From contig NZ_LZLV01000093.1 of the NCBI RefSeq assembly GCF_001673405.1, forward strand, positions 1-64,000: a stretch of 64,000 nucleotides of DNA, read 5' to 3'. Source of the stretch: Mycobacterium sp. 1245111.1. Its GTDB lineage: Bacteria; Actinomycetota; Actinomycetes; Mycobacteriales; Mycobacteriaceae. Positions 15,325 through 23,726 of this stretch are shown here, piece by piece. The position numbers were made by a program, and so were the translations under genes. Each line of letters begins with the position of its first letter. The first letter of the stretch is position 1. The notes under the pieces were generated by a model. It did not search any database, was not told the DNA's origin, and saw only the letters and a program-made list of their open reading frames with translations.

Positions 15325-17022
15325 TCAGGCCAGTTCGCGCGAAAGCGTCTTGACTGTGTCAATCCGCGCCCTGAGTTGGTCGCGGCTGGCTGCGGCAACC
15401 GGCGGTCCGCCACAGCGCCGCCGCAACTCGCTGTGAATCCAGCCGTGGGGTCGCCCCGTGCGGTGATGCGCGGCGGAGACGAGCGCCCCCAGTTCCCGGC
15501 GTAGCGCGCTGAGTTGACCATGCGTGGTGGAAGGTCCCGCAGCTGCCGGCACGGCAGCGACCGCGGGCTGCCGTGCCGTGGCGGCGCGCTTGTCTTGCAG
15601 AGCTCGGATCTGGCCCGCGTCGAGAAGCCCAGGGATACCAAAGAATTCGTCGACATCCTCAGCGCCAGCCACCGACGTGGTGAATGACGCGCCATCAAAA
15701 ATGAGTTGATCGAGCTCAGCGTCGGCGCCCAACGATTCGAACATCGGCGGGTCATCAACGTCGGCATCACGCGTGCGCTTCACGGGTTCGGCTTCGCCGG
15801 TGTCTCGGTGCGGCCGGCCAAGGGCGTGGTCACGCTCAGCCTCGATCTGGCTCGCCAGCTCCAGCAGGGTCGGTACGGACGGCAAGAAGATGCTGGCGGT
15901 TTCACCGGGTCGGCGCGACCGCACGAAGCGGCCCACGGCCTGAGCAAAGAACAGCGGAGTGGAGGCGCTGGTTGCGTACACGCCAACCGCGAGCCGCGGT
16001 ATGTCGACTCCCTCGGACACCATCCGCACCGCGACCAGCCACGCGCTATCGCCGGCGGCGTAGCGGGCGATCGACGACGACGCACCCTTGTCATCGGAGA
16101 GCACCACCGTCGGCGCTTGACCGCTGATACGCGTCAGGAGCTCGGCGTAGGCCCGCGCGGACTCCTGGTCGGAGGCGATGACCATCGCGCCGGCGTCCGG
16201 TGACTGTTCGCGGACCTGCTGCAGCCGGGTGTCGGCGGCGGTCAGAACCGCCGGCATCCATTGGCCGGCCGGGTCCAGCGCGGTGCGCCAGGCGCGCGTG
16301 GCGTACTCCGCGGTCTCGGTGTCGCCTAGGCGGGCGCAGTGATCTTGGCCGGCGTGATCGCGCCATCGGGCTTCGCCGCTGTAGGCCAAGAACACCACGG
16401 GCCGTACGACGCCGTCGCGCAGAGCGTCGCCGTATCCGTAGGAGTGATCGGCCTGCGAGCGCATCACCCCGGCCCGGTCGGGGGCATAACGCACGAAAGG
16501 TATTGGGGTGTCGTCACTTCGAAACGGGGTTCCTGTCAGTGCGACTCTGCGGGTGGCTTCGTCGAAGGCCTCCTGGATCGCCGCTCCCCAGCTCTTGGCA
16601 TCGCCGCCGTGGTGAATCTCGTCGAAGACCACCAGCGTCCTGTCACGTTCGGTCCGGACGCGGTGCACTCCGGGCCGACTGGCCACCTGGGCATAGGTGA
16701 CCACCACGCCGTGATAGTCCGGAGAGTTGACGCCGACGCTGTTGCTGAACTGGGGGTCCAGGGCAATACCGATCTCTGAAGCTGCCTGTGCCCACTGGCT
16801 TTTCAGGTGCTCGGTGGGAACGACAACGGTGATCTTGTCGACGATTCGGTCGGCGAGGAGTTCAGCGGCGATGCGCAACGCGAAGGAGGTCTTCCCCGCC
16901 CCGGGCGTCGCTACGGCCAAAAAATCGCGAGGTTTCGCGGTGAGGTACTTGACCAGCGCGCGGCGCTGCCAGTCGCGTAGCCCGCGACCTTCTCGGGGCC
17001 TGGCGAGGCTATTGGGCGCCAT
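15325..17022 (-). CDS. Superfamily II DEAD/DEAH-box helicase
   Basis: 565 aa from the ATG at 17022, which lies inside the end of the small gene at 17009. Motif I is ATPGAGKT (residues 38-45), motif II is DEIHHGG (134-140), motif III is ALTGTPFRSDD, and the second RecA lobe has MVSEGVDIPRLAVGVYAT and QAVGRFVRSR (motifs V and VI). It resembles the SSL2/type-I-restriction-like helicases of actinobacterial phages and plasmids. The C-terminal 130 residues contain a low-complexity Ala/Pro linker and a basic helical end that may bind DNA. An ATP-driven DNA remodelling role in plasmid maintenance or replication is likely; the exact partner is unknown. Confidence 0.85.
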   Translation of the reverse strand: MAPNSLARPREGRGLRDWQRRALVKYLTAKPRDFLAVATPGAGKTSFALRIAAELLADRIVDKITVVVPTEHLKSQWAQAASEIGIALDPQFSNSVGVNSPDYHGVVVTYAQVASRPGVHRVRTERDRTLVVFDEIHHGGDAKSWGAAIQEAFDEATRRVALTGTPFRSDDTPIPFVRYAPDRAGVMRSQADHSYGYGDALRDGVVRPVVFLAYSGEARWRDHAGQDHCARLGDTETAEYATRAWRTALDPAGQWMPAVLTAADTRLQQVREQSPDAGAMVIASDQESARAYAELLTRISGQAPTVVLSDDKGASSSIARYAAGDSAWLVAVRMVSEGVDIPRLAVGVYATSASTPLFFAQAVGRFVRSRRPGETASIFLPSVPTLLELASQIEAERDHALGRPHRDTGEAEPVKRTRDADVDDPPMFESLGADAELDQLIFDGASFTTSVAGAEDVDEFFGIPGLLDAGQIRALQDKRAATARQPAVAAVPAAAGPSTTHGQLSALRRELGALVSAAHHRTGRPHGWIHSELRRRCGGPPVAAASRDQLRARIDTVKTLSRELA

Positions 17023-17239
17023 CGAGGACGCTGTGAGCGTGGGCGTGCAGGAGGTCGACGTACCAGAGGATCTGCTCCGGGGTTCCTTGCACGATGAGTC
17101 CGTCACCGCCGACGTTGAACAGTCCCAGTGCGTGGCTTGCCGACACCATGTCGGTGTGCCAAGACGCGGCCGCTTCAGCGCGCCCCAGCGCTTGGAAGAG
17201 CGCGTCGTGCGCATCGGCGCCGATGTAACTGTCGGACAT
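17009..17239 (-). CDS. Small hypothetical protein coupled to the helicase
   Basis: 76 aa, MSDSYIGADAHDALFQALGR onward, all-helical by appearance with an Ala/His-rich middle. Its end overlaps the helicase start by 14 bp, so the two are translationally linked and presumably functionally connected. The start has no strong ribosome site. No family is recognised. Confidence 0.6.
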   Translation of the reverse strand: MSDSYIGADAHDALFQALGRAEAAASWHTDMVSASHALGLFNVGGDGLIVQGTPEQILWYVDLLHAHAHSVLDGAQ

Positions 17240-17367
17240 GATTCCCCCACGACGGCAACGGTTTTGGGCTGCGTTTCACACAAAAAGGCAGCACCTTCTC
17301 CCGACCCTAGAGCGGGGAAAGCGAGTGGCGGCGGACCGACGCGATTAGGGACGGACTTCTTGAGGCC

Positions 17368-17793
17368 TTACCGCGCGGCCGCGGAGACAGTGCGCATGAT
17401 CTCGGCGTATCGGGCCCAGTTGCGGTTGTCGAGGTCGCGGGCCGACTGTCCGAGGTGGCTGCGCAGCGCGTCGAAGGCGAGTTCTCTGCTGCCCGCGCAA
17501 GAGTTCAGCTCGAAGGTGATGGTGACGTGGCGGTCAGCGGGGTCGACGACTGCTTGGGCTAGGGCTGCAGCCCGGGCCAGATCGCCGGCGTCGTAGGCCA
17601 CCGATTCTGCAAGCGTCAGTGCCAGCCGGATCGAGGGTTCGTCGGCGGCCAGGTGCGCGCTGGCCGCCCAGCGGCATTGGAATTGCTCGGGTGTGTCGGA
17701 CGGCGATGCTGACACGAGACTCACTTCGTTGAGCAGTTCGCGGTCACGGGGATCGCGGAGGTGGTGTCGGCTTGGCATCATGCTCTTTTTCAT
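17368..17793 (-). CDS. Hypothetical helical protein
   Basis: 141 aa beginning MKKSMMPSRHHLRDPRDREL. Internal Met codons at residues 5 and 6 are alternative starts. The body is Ala-rich and helical (LALTLAESVAYDAGDLARAA, AFDALRSHLGQSARDL), with a spacing reminiscent of a TPR-like pair, though no canonical repeat is present. It lies 15 bp after the gene at 17809, in the same operon. Confidence 0.6.
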   Translation of the reverse strand: MKKSMMPSRHHLRDPRDRELLNEVSLVSASPSDTPEQFQCRWAASAHLAADEPSIRLALTLAESVAYDAGDLARAAALAQAVVDPADRHVTITFELNSCAGSRELAFDALRSHLGQSARDLDNRNWARYAEIMRTVSAAAR

Positions 17794-17808
17794 CCGTGGC
17801 CGTCGCGT

Positions 17809-18057
17809 TCAGATCGCGAGCGCGCCGGCGAGTTTCTCGAAGTACTCCATGACATTGCTATTGCGAAAGTCCAGCAATATCAGGTGCTTTCGGATGATCT
17901 CCTGTTCGCTTTGGCAGGTCTGGAAGGTTGCGGCCACCACGTTGCTCAGCGGGATGCTGTTGAGTATGCCGCCGGGCCCGTCCATCTCGAAACGATGGTC
18001 GAGGTCCAAGCCCTTCTCTGAAACGAACGTCTGCATCCAGCTCACGAAATCGGTCAC
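17809..18057 (-). CDS. Hypothetical protein
   Basis: 82 aa, GTG start at 18057 behind a very strong GGGGAGGGGAG ribosome site. The sequence MTDFVSWMQTFVSEKGLDLD followed by HRFEMDGPGGILNSIPLSNV suggests a small helical protein. No family match is known. Base composition is a little less GC-rich than the neighbours. It is the first gene of the pair with 17368. Confidence 0.65.
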   Translation of the reverse strand: MTDFVSWMQTFVSEKGLDLDHRFEMDGPGGILNSIPLSNVVAATFQTCQSEQEIIRKHLILLDFRNSNVMEYFEKLAGALAI

Positions 18058-18289
18058 GTGTAGCTCCCCTCCCCCGGTACCGCGCAGTGCTGCCGTCCAT
18101 CGTCAGCGGCACGAACGGCTTAACGGCGATTCAAGGGTTGTGTCGCGGCACTTTCTCACGCCGGCCCGCAGCCAGAGAGAGGTCCCGTTTGTTTCAGAGG
18201 TCACGACCGGGCGACGGCTAAATAGGCGTCTAGCTGGGGCGTTCTTTTTCGGATCTATTTTCGCGGGCAGTCAACCGCGCCGCGATCAA

Positions 18290-18520
18290 CTACGCGGACG
18301 GGACGAGGTCTTCGGCCAAGCGAAGCAGAATCAGCTGCTGCACCGCGCCGTTGCCGGTAAATCCGTGATCGGCGGCGATCTGCTCGAGGACTGCGCGCTC
18401 GGCGGGCAGGAAGCTCATCTTGACCTGCTCGGTGCGCTGCCGCGTTTCCGACCCGCGGCGACTCTTACGGGGAGGCGCTGCTACGTCGTCGGTGATATCG
18501 ATCTGCAGGGCGGCGGTCAT
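18290..18520 (-). CDS. Small ribbon-helix-helix-like regulator
   Basis: 76 aa from the ATG at 18520 behind GAGGAGG. The middle has a basic linker (PPRKSRRGSETRQRT), then EQVKMSFLPAERAVLEQIA, a strand plus helix, and DHGFTGNGAVQQLILLRLAE as the second helix: the layout of a CopG/Arc-type ribbon-helix-helix protein. It is divergent from the HTH gene at 18572 with only 51 bp between starts, so it probably regulates that promoter and itself. The assignment is from pattern, not from a full family match. Confidence 0.68.
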   Translation of the reverse strand: MTAALQIDITDDVAAPPRKSRRGSETRQRTEQVKMSFLPAERAVLEQIAADHGFTGNGAVQQLILLRLAEDLVPSA

Positions 18521-18571
18521 GATCAACCTCCTCGTCAGATAACCGGCTTCTTGGTTTGGTTATGTTTCTAA

Positions 18572-19300
18572 TTGGAGCAACACGTTGATCTTAAACGAGA
18601 CACCGAACGAGACGCGGTACATCGACAGCGTGTCGCGGGTACCCGCAAGCATTATTTTGAGTCATCGCCGCATGTCAACTCATACGTCAAACTACCCCGG
18701 GCGACGCTCGCCACGCTAGGATTACCCGATGAATTTCGGGACTGCCACGGGGCGGTGGTGACGGTGGATCCCAGCCGGCCGCAACCCGGACGTCCCACAA
18801 TCTCGACCCGCCAGGCCGCCAAGTTGTTGCGTCGCGATCCGCGCACCGTGCGACGCATGATTCGCGACGGCGAGCTCGAGGGCGGCTGTCAGGTCCTCAA
18901 TGAGCGCACCCGGTGGTTCGTCTACTCCGACCAGATCGCCGCGCCTACCCGACCTGGCAGACCGCCTACCCCGACTCCTTATGCGTCGGAGGTCGAGGAC
19001 CTTCGGGCCGCGGTGGCGCGCGCCACGGCGGAAAAGTTAGCGACCCAAGAAACAAACCGGCTGCTGCTGGCAAGTCAGGACCTCCTGATGGACGCACTGG
19101 GCCAATATCAGCAGGCCACCGAGGAGGCGGTCGCGATCGCCAATGAGTACCGGGAACTGTCGGGCCGGCACCACGACGCGGCGGAGCGGTTCCGTGACTC
19201 GGCGGACAAATTTGCAACAGTGATCGGAAACTATCGCGACATCATCGGCCAGCACACCACGCCTGATGACTTGAGTTCGCTCGGCAGCGGGCCTGATTGA
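18572..19300 (+). CDS. Excisionase-type HTH protein with long coiled coil
   Basis: 242 aa from a TTG at 18572; later in-frame starts are possible. Residues about 75-125 form an HTH_17-like domain (STRQAAKLLRRDPRTVRRMI, then RDGELEGG...RWFVYSDQI), the DNA-binding fold of excisionases and small MerR-like proteins. Residues 140-230 are a continuous heptad-like helix rich in Glu, Ala, Gln and Arg, suggesting dimerisation through a coiled coil. Such proteins on actinobacterial plasmids act in segregation, excision or transcription control. It is divergent from the RHH gene at 18290. Which of these roles applies cannot be told. Confidence 0.7.
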   Translation: MEQHVDLKRDTERDAVHRQRVAGTRKHYFESSPHVNSYVKLPRATLATLGLPDEFRDCHGAVVTVDPSRPQPGRPTISTRQAAKLLRRDPRTVRRMIRDGELEGGCQVLNERTRWFVYSDQIAAPTRPGRPPTPTPYASEVEDLRAAVARATAEKLATQETNRLLLASQDLLMDALGQYQQATEEAVAIANEYRELSGRHHDAAERFRDSADKFATVIGNYRDIIGQHTTPDDLSSLGSGPD

Positions 19301-19430
19301 CCATCTCCGGGTGGACACCGCCCAGCCGTATCGATAGCCTCGATTACCGAAGTGTTCAGCAAATCCGCGCAAGCTCCGGCCAGGTGGCCTCGACGCGCAC
19401 ACTCTCGTCCAGGGCAAGGAGGTTTTTGTA

Positions 19431-19592
19431 ATGGCTCAAGTTGACGACGAAGCCCTGGTCGACCTCAAGCGTGAACTCAGAAACTTCCAAAGCGCCTCCG
19501 GTAATCGAGATTACGAAGCGTCTCTGCTCGCCGGAGCTGCGCAGGAACTGCTCGATCGAGCAGACAGCGCGTCCCTTCGCAACACGGCCTAA
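19431..19592 (+). CDS. Very small helical protein
   Basis: 53 aa starting ATG at 19431, seven bases after AAGGAGG, one of the best ribosome sites in the region. It reads MAQVDDEALVDLKRELRNFQ, continues with a polar helix and ends at a TAA at 19590-19592. All-helical, acidic start, no Cys. It could be an antitoxin-like or regulatory peptide, but no toxin gene is next to it. It follows the coiled-coil HTH gene by 130 bp. Confidence 0.6.
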   Translation: MAQVDDEALVDLKRELRNFQSASGNRDYEASLLAGAAQELLDRADSASLRNTA

Positions 19593-19647
19593 CTCGCGGG
19601 CTTCTCCGCCGGGATATCAGGCCAGCAACATTCTCAGTCGGCGCAAT

Positions 19648-19875
19648 TCACCGGAATGCGGCTGGTTGTCCGGTTTGGGGATTGAATACCTCGACAACCT
19701 GGTGGCCGGAGTCCCCACGCACCCACTTCCACGTCAGGCTCTGCTCTGTGAGGCGCCGGTTCAGCTCGTATTCTTCGTCGTCGTAGCCGAAATCAGGCGC
19801 GCGGTTGATCCGGCGGATGATCTCGGCGGTAGACACCCCGGCGAAATGCTCCCTCAGTGTTTCATCCAGCGACAT
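19648..19875 (-). CDS. Small hypothetical protein
   Basis: 75 aa beginning MSLDETLREHFAGVSTAEII. The start shares one base with the stop of the gene at 19875 (TGATG), so the two are coupled. The C-terminal half is beta-like (TWKWVRGDSGHQVVEVFNPQ). A family could not be named. It converges with the small gene at 19431. Confidence 0.6.
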   Translation of the reverse strand: MSLDETLREHFAGVSTAEIIRRINRAPDFGYDDEEYELNRRLTEQSLTWKWVRGDSGHQVVEVFNPQTGQPAAFR

Positions 19876-20279
19876 CAGGCTGACCTCTTCTCGGTGTTGA
19901 TGGCCTCGGCGGAATCAGAAATGCTGCGCTGGTGCAGCTTTCGGGCAAGGACCGCGATGTCCCCTGCCGCATAGGGCAATCGACGGCTTGTTAGGTGGAA
20001 CACCCCGCACGCGCACCGATAAGGACTCTGCCGATACCAGGCGGCGTAGCGCAGCGCAGTTCCGCGGTAGTAATAGCTGGTCTTGGCCTGGGTCGGGCAG
20101 CGCTTCAGTGGCTCACCGATCAACCGCTGTCGGTGCCGCTGCTGGGCGCGGCGATGCGCGCGACCGCAATACAACCGCGCGCCATCAAGTCCCTGACCAC
20201 ACCACCGGCAGTGCGAGCTGTCGACACTTTCCACGTCGCCATCGTCAGTCGGGGTGAGACGCAAAAACACGACCGACAC
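19875..20279 (-). CDS. Zinc-finger protein with two Cys clusters
   Basis: 134 aa from the GTG at 20279 (GTG at 20270 is also possible); the frame stays open further upstream but that part looks noncoding and runs antisense to the gene at 20366. The core HCRWCGQGLDGARLYCGRAH followed by RRAQQRHRQR is a Cys3His-type finger seen in small actinobacterial DNA- or RNA-related proteins. A second cluster YRCACGVFHLT follows some 60 residues later. The spacing suggests two half sites or one split zinc ribbon. It is coupled with the gene at 19648. The role is unknown. Confidence 0.62.
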   Translation of the reverse strand: MSVVFLRLTPTDDGDVESVDSSHCRWCGQGLDGARLYCGRAHRRAQQRHRQRLIGEPLKRCPTQAKTSYYYRGTALRYAAWYRQSPYRCACGVFHLTSRRLPYAAGDIAVLARKLHQRSISDSAEAINTEKRSA

Positions 20280-20365
20280 GAAAGCAGTGCCCCAAATTGG
20301 TTGCACAATCTGCTTAGCCTGACGCCGCGGAATTTGCAGCCAACAGACCGAGACGTGGAGCACGA

Positions 20366-20653
20366 ATGCGCGCACCAGAACACAAACCCGTTCGCATCGC
20401 TGATGGCGTATGGCTGAAGCTGAGCCCGCTGGACCTCCCGGACGATTTCCCGGAACCCGAGCCATGCCGCTACCTCTGGGAGCTGACCGGAACACCCGAG
20501 CACAACGGCAGCCGCACAAAGTATTTTCCAGCGTCGCCCAATGTTTCAGCCATCATCGCTGCCGGGGGAGGTAAGCAGTTCCACCACGCGACGTCAGTGG
20601 ATTCCGCGATCGCCGCCGCCGCCGAGCTCCATCAGCGAGCTATAAGCGGCTGA
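20366..20653 (+). CDS. Hypothetical protein
   Basis: 95 aa from the ATG at 20366 after GGAG. It reads VRIADGVWLKLSPLDLPDDF, then a beta-like stretch with WELTGTPEHNG and an Ala-rich helix at the end (DSAIAAAAELHQRAISG). The style is that of a small plasmid-borne protein; no family is recognised. It is divergent from the zinc-finger gene, and its end lies about 220 bp before the end of dnaB, in a short gap holding one copy of the recurrent 16-bp motif. Confidence 0.55.
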   Translation: MRAPEHKPVRIADGVWLKLSPLDLPDDFPEPEPCRYLWELTGTPEHNGSRTKYFPASPNVSAIIAAGGGKQFHHATSVDSAIAAAAELHQRAISG

Positions 20654-20775
20654 ATTCACGCCCGCGCTTTTCACTACCTCTGTGACATGACAGTGAGCGC
20701 GCCGGTCCGTCATCCTGACGTTCGTCATCGTGACGACCGGCGAATTTATCTGGCATGGGACCACACCCCTTGTAC

Positions 20776-20791
20776 TGCTTGCATTGCTATA
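20776..20791 (-). repeat. Copy 1 of a recurrent intergenic motif
   Basis: On the minus strand this reads TATAGCAATGCAAGCA, preceded by ACG and followed by GTACAAGG. The same core occurs at 23678-23693 (minus), 31566-31581 (plus) and 32305-32320 (plus), and in part at 42228 and 53882. It lies in the 218-bp gap between the gene ending at 20653 and the end of dnaB. Confidence 0.5.
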
Positions 20792-20871
20792 CGTGAGCGC
20801 TGTGCTGTCGCTGCTAGTTACCCTGTCCGTCCGCACCGCCGGTTGGTGCGTGCAGGATCGAGAAATCATCT

Positions 20872-22716
20872 TCATACGCGAGCCATGTTGGTGAACCGGG
20901 ATAAATGTAGTTGGTGGGCGACGGTGATCGTCTTAGTCGGCCCGTTGCGATGTTTGGCCAGAATCAGGTCCGCTTCGCCGGCCCGTGGGTCGTCGCGCTC
21001 GAACGCATCTGGTCGGTTGAGCAGGATGACCATGTCGCTATCTTGTTCCAGCGATCCGGACTCACGGAGGTCGGACAGCATCGGCTTCTTGTCGGTGCGC
21101 TGCTCGGGTCCACGGTTGAGCTGGCTGATCGCCACCACGGGGACCTCGAGCTCTTTAGCCAGAAGCTTGAGCTGCCTGGAGAATTCGGACACCTCGATCT
21201 GCCGCGATTCGACTCGCTTGCCGGACGTCATCAGCTGCAGGTAGTCGACCACGACCAGCTTCAGGTCGGCTTTTTGTTTGAGCCGGCGCGCTTTGGCGCG
21301 GATCTCCATCATCGTCAGGTTCGGCGAGTCATCGATATACAGTGGCGCTTCGGTGATTTCGCCCATCCGCCGCGCCAGCCGAGTCCAGTCGTCGTCACTC
21401 ATCCGACCCGAGCGCATGTCGCCGAGCTTGATCTTCGCTTCGGCAGACAGCAGTCGCATGACTATCTCGGACTTGCTCATTTCCAGCGAGAAGATGACGC
21501 TGGCCAGCTGGTTCTTGATCGAGCACGACCTCATGAAATCGAGCCCCAGCGTGGAGTTGTGGGTAGGGATCATGCCCTCGCCGGCCAGATACAGGTGTGC
21601 GGCGTTGTCGACCTGTACGCAGCGCACCGCCACGCTACGCACCGGGCGGACCGCGACGACATGCAGCACGGGCGCCAGCAGGACGGTGGTTCCGCGGTGG
21701 GCTTGGTAGCGCTCGACGGATTCGGCGGGTGCCACAGTGTCGCGGCCGCACCGAAGTTGGACGGTGGTGCGGATACCGCGGCGCGTCGGCCACTGGTGCT
21801 GCGCGTCAGCGACGATCACAGTGCCGTCGGAGAATTCGACTTCGTAGCACGGCCGGCCCCACATGATGTCCGTGGCGGCGACCACGCACGTTGGCCTGCC
21901 GTCTGCGCCGATCAACTGGTCGCCGACCGCGACCTGCCCCATAGTCGTCCACCCTGTCGGCGTCGGCAGCGGCGTGTCTAACGCCAGCGCCTTCCCGACG
22001 CCGGGCCTGGCCGCGACGATGATCATCTGCCCGGGGTGCAGGCCGTTGGTCACCTCGTCAAGCTCGGCGAAACCTGTTGGCACGCCGCGGGTTATCCCCC
22101 CATTGCAGGCGATGGTGTCCAGCTCACCCATCATCGGCTGCAGCAGCTGCTCCAACGGAACGAAGTCCTCGGCGGTACGCCGCTCGGTGACCTCGTACAT
22201 CTCGGCCTGCGCCCGGTCGACGACCTGGGCGACATCGGCGCCCTCCGCGCCGGCGTAGCCGTACTGCACCACCCGGGTACCGGCCTCGACCAGGCGGCGC
22301 AGCAGCGCCTTCTCTGAGACGATGCCGGCGTAGTAGCCGGCGTTCGCGGCGGTCGGCACTGTCGAGATCAGCGTGTGCAGGTACGGCGCGCCCCCGACGC
22401 GTCGCAGCAGACCCCGCCGGTCGAGCAGGGCGGCGACCGTCACCGGATCAGCGGGTTCGCCGCGGCCGTAAAGGTCCAGGATCGCGTCGTAGACCAGCTG
22501 GTGGGCTGGGCGGTAGAAGTCGCCGGGCCCAATCTTGTCGACGACGTCGGCGATCGCGTCCTTGCTTAGCAGCATCCCGCCCAGCACCGACTGCTCAGCG
22601 GTGAGATCCTGCGGCGGCTGGCGGCCGTAATCCTCACTAGGTGGCACCTCGTCCGCGACCGCGGTGTGGATCTGTCGGGGGCCGTTGCCGGCGTCACGGC
22701 GGGCCGGGGCGCTCAT
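20872..22716 (-). CDS. dnaB: Replicative DNA helicase DnaB with a class 3 mini-intein
   Basis: 614 aa from the ATG at 22716 (overlapping the rep stop as ATGA). The DnaB N-terminal domain (residues about 35-150) and RecA-like core are clear: AARPGVGK/S is the Walker A motif at 236-242 plus 388, interrupted by an intein, then VVVDYLQLMTSG (Walker B), SQLNRGPEQRTDKKPMLSDL and the DMVILLNRPDAF region. The mature helicase after splicing would be 469 aa, normal for a hexameric DnaB. It unwinds DNA at the replication fork; next to rep it is most likely the plasmid's own helicase. It could also load at the host fork. The intein is annotated separately. Confidence 0.93.
   Translation of the reverse strand: MSAPARRDAGNGPRQIHTAVADEVPPSEDYGRQPPQDLTAEQSVLGGMLLSKDAIADVVDKIGPGDFYRPAHQLVYDAILDLYGRGEPADPVTVAALLDRRGLLRRVGGAPYLHTLISTVPTAANAGYYAGIVSEKALLRRLVEAGTRVVQYGYAGAEGADVAQVVDRAQAEMYEVTERRTAEDFVPLEQLLQPMMGELDTIACNGGITRGVPTGFAELDEVTNGLHPGQMIIVAARPGVGKALALDTPLPTPTGWTTMGQVAVGDQLIGADGRPTCVVAATDIMWGRPCYEVEFSDGTVIVADAQHQWPTRRGIRTTVQLRCGRDTVAPAESVERYQAHRGTTVLLAPVLHVVAVRPVRSVAVRCVQVDNAAHLYLAGEGMIPTHNSTLGLDFMRSCSIKNQLASVIFSLEMSKSEIVMRLLSAEAKIKLGDMRSGRMSDDDWTRLARRMGEITEAPLYIDDSPNLTMMEIRAKARRLKQKADLKLVVVDYLQLMTSGKRVESRQIEVSEFSRQLKLLAKELEVPVVAISQLNRGPEQRTDKKPMLSDLRESGSLEQDSDMVILLNRPDAFERDDPRAGEADLILAKHRNGPTKTITVAHQLHLSRFTNMARV
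21556..21990 (-). other. Class 3 mini-intein inside DnaB (145 residues)
   Basis: Residues 243-387 of DnaB. It starts ALALDTPLPTPTGWTTMG, with Ala instead of Cys or Ser at position 1, and ends GMIPTHN directly before extein Ser388. The three residues that define class 3 inteins are visible: Trp67 in HQWPT (block B), Cys124 in AVRCVQVDN (block F) and Thr143 in PTHN (block G). There is no LAGLIDADG motif and no room for a homing endonuclease. The insertion point is between Lys and Ser of the Walker A loop, so ATPase activity depends on splicing. Mycobacterial chromosomal DnaB inteins begin with the same ALALDTPLPTPTGW sequence. Confidence 0.9.
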
Positions 22717-23726
22717 GCGTTCCTCCGGCTTGCGGAGAGGACCGCGCGGATCCGGGCCAATTGTGTGGCGCGCACCTCGGCGCTCGCCGGAACCTGGATA
22801 TCGTCTCGCTCGTACGTGGAACGCGCGGGGGCCTGCTCGGGGGTTGGCGGGACCTCGGGCAGCTGAGAAATACGGAATGTCAAGAATCCCACCGGGTTTA
22901 CGGGACGATCGGGCCAGTGCCAGCCACGCTCCTTCATCGTGGCATTCAGTGCGGCGACCAGCTGCTTGCCGGACCATTCGGCGGTACGCAGGTGGCTGCG
23001 CTCGAGAACTCCAGCCCAGCGCCCAGGGTGGGCGGTGCGCAGTCCGACGCAGTTCTCGGCCAGGTGCGCGGCGAGGCGCTGTACATGCAGAGGCCGGGGT
23101 TGGACGGGTGGTTTTTTGTGTGTCAGCTTTCGCCGACGCGCTCGCGCGTTTGGAGAGTTCTTCGAAACAGGAGATAAGTCGGTAGGTCTAGTAGAGCGGG
23201 GAAGGTCGCAAACTGCGCGCCGCCGGCTGACCAGATGCCAGATGGACGGCCGGTTGCGCCGACCGTGTCTCATCCCGTATCCGCGCTGGGCCTCTACAGC
23301 TAAATCAGCCTCTGCGAGCACTTTTCGTACGGTGGTGACCAACCGCTCAGAGACGCCGGCCAGGCGGGCAACTCGGGCGTTGGTGACTGCGACGTTGCGG
23401 CCCGTGGAACCGTCGGCGAATACCGCCAGGGCGCGCACCACCGCGGCGAATCTGCGCACACTCAGATGGACAGCTCGCAACGCCTGCTGTCCTTCCTCGG
23501 TGTCGGCCCACTGCGCCACCACGCCTATCCAGCCGCGCCGCGATGTCCATACCGGGACTGAGGCCGGCATCGGACCGCGTTCTGCCACCCACTCGGCGAA
23601 TTCCTGGCGCCGTGTCGGGCGCCGCCGGTACCGCGGCGAGGTGGCGTGGCAAATACGTTGTGTCGAAGTGCTTGGAGTGCTTGCACTGCTATCAGGGCAT
23701 GCTCTACCCTGGAACTCACCTGGCAC
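22713..23726 (-). CDS. Probable plasmid replication protein with winged-helix domain
   Basis: Up to 337 aa from a GTG at 23726. A copy of the recurrent 16-bp motif lies within the first codons (23678-23693), so translation may really start later, for example at the GTG at 23588. Residues about 110-170 give a winged helix (NARVARLAGVSERLVTTVRK, then VLAEADLAVEAQRGYG, then RPSIWHLVSRRR). A basic linker (NARARRRKLTHKKPP) and a C-terminal helical part follow. The arrangement, HTH protein whose stop overlaps the dnaB start next to a hairpin-rich region, is what is expected of an initiator or helicase-loader gene. No exact Rep family can be named from memory, so the role is inferred from domain plus context. 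Confidence 0.62.
   Translation of the reverse strand: MPGEFQGRACPDSSASTPSTSTQRICHATSPRYRRRPTRRQEFAEWVAERGPMPASVPVWTSRRGWIGVVAQWADTEEGQQALRAVHLSVRRFAAVVRALAVFADGSTGRNVAVTNARVARLAGVSERLVTTVRKVLAEADLAVEAQRGYGMRHGRRNRPSIWHLVSRRRAVCDLPRSTRPTDLSPVSKNSPNARARRRKLTHKKPPVQPRPLHVQRLAAHLAENCVGLRTAHPGRWAGVLERSHLRTAEWSGKQLVAALNATMKERGWHWPDRPVNPVGFLTFRISQLPEVPPTPEQAPARSTYERDDIQVPASAEVRATQLARIRAVLSASRRNA
23678..23693 (-). repeat. Copy 2 of the recurrent motif, with a tandem half repeat
   Basis: Minus strand GATAGCAGTGCAAGCA, followed by CTCCAAGCACT, so AAGCACT is repeated twice 11 bp apart, iteron-like. It lies at the very start of the rep reading frame or, if rep starts later, just upstream of it. This placement beside the candidate origin suggests a binding site for Rep or a partition protein. 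Confidence 0.5.
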
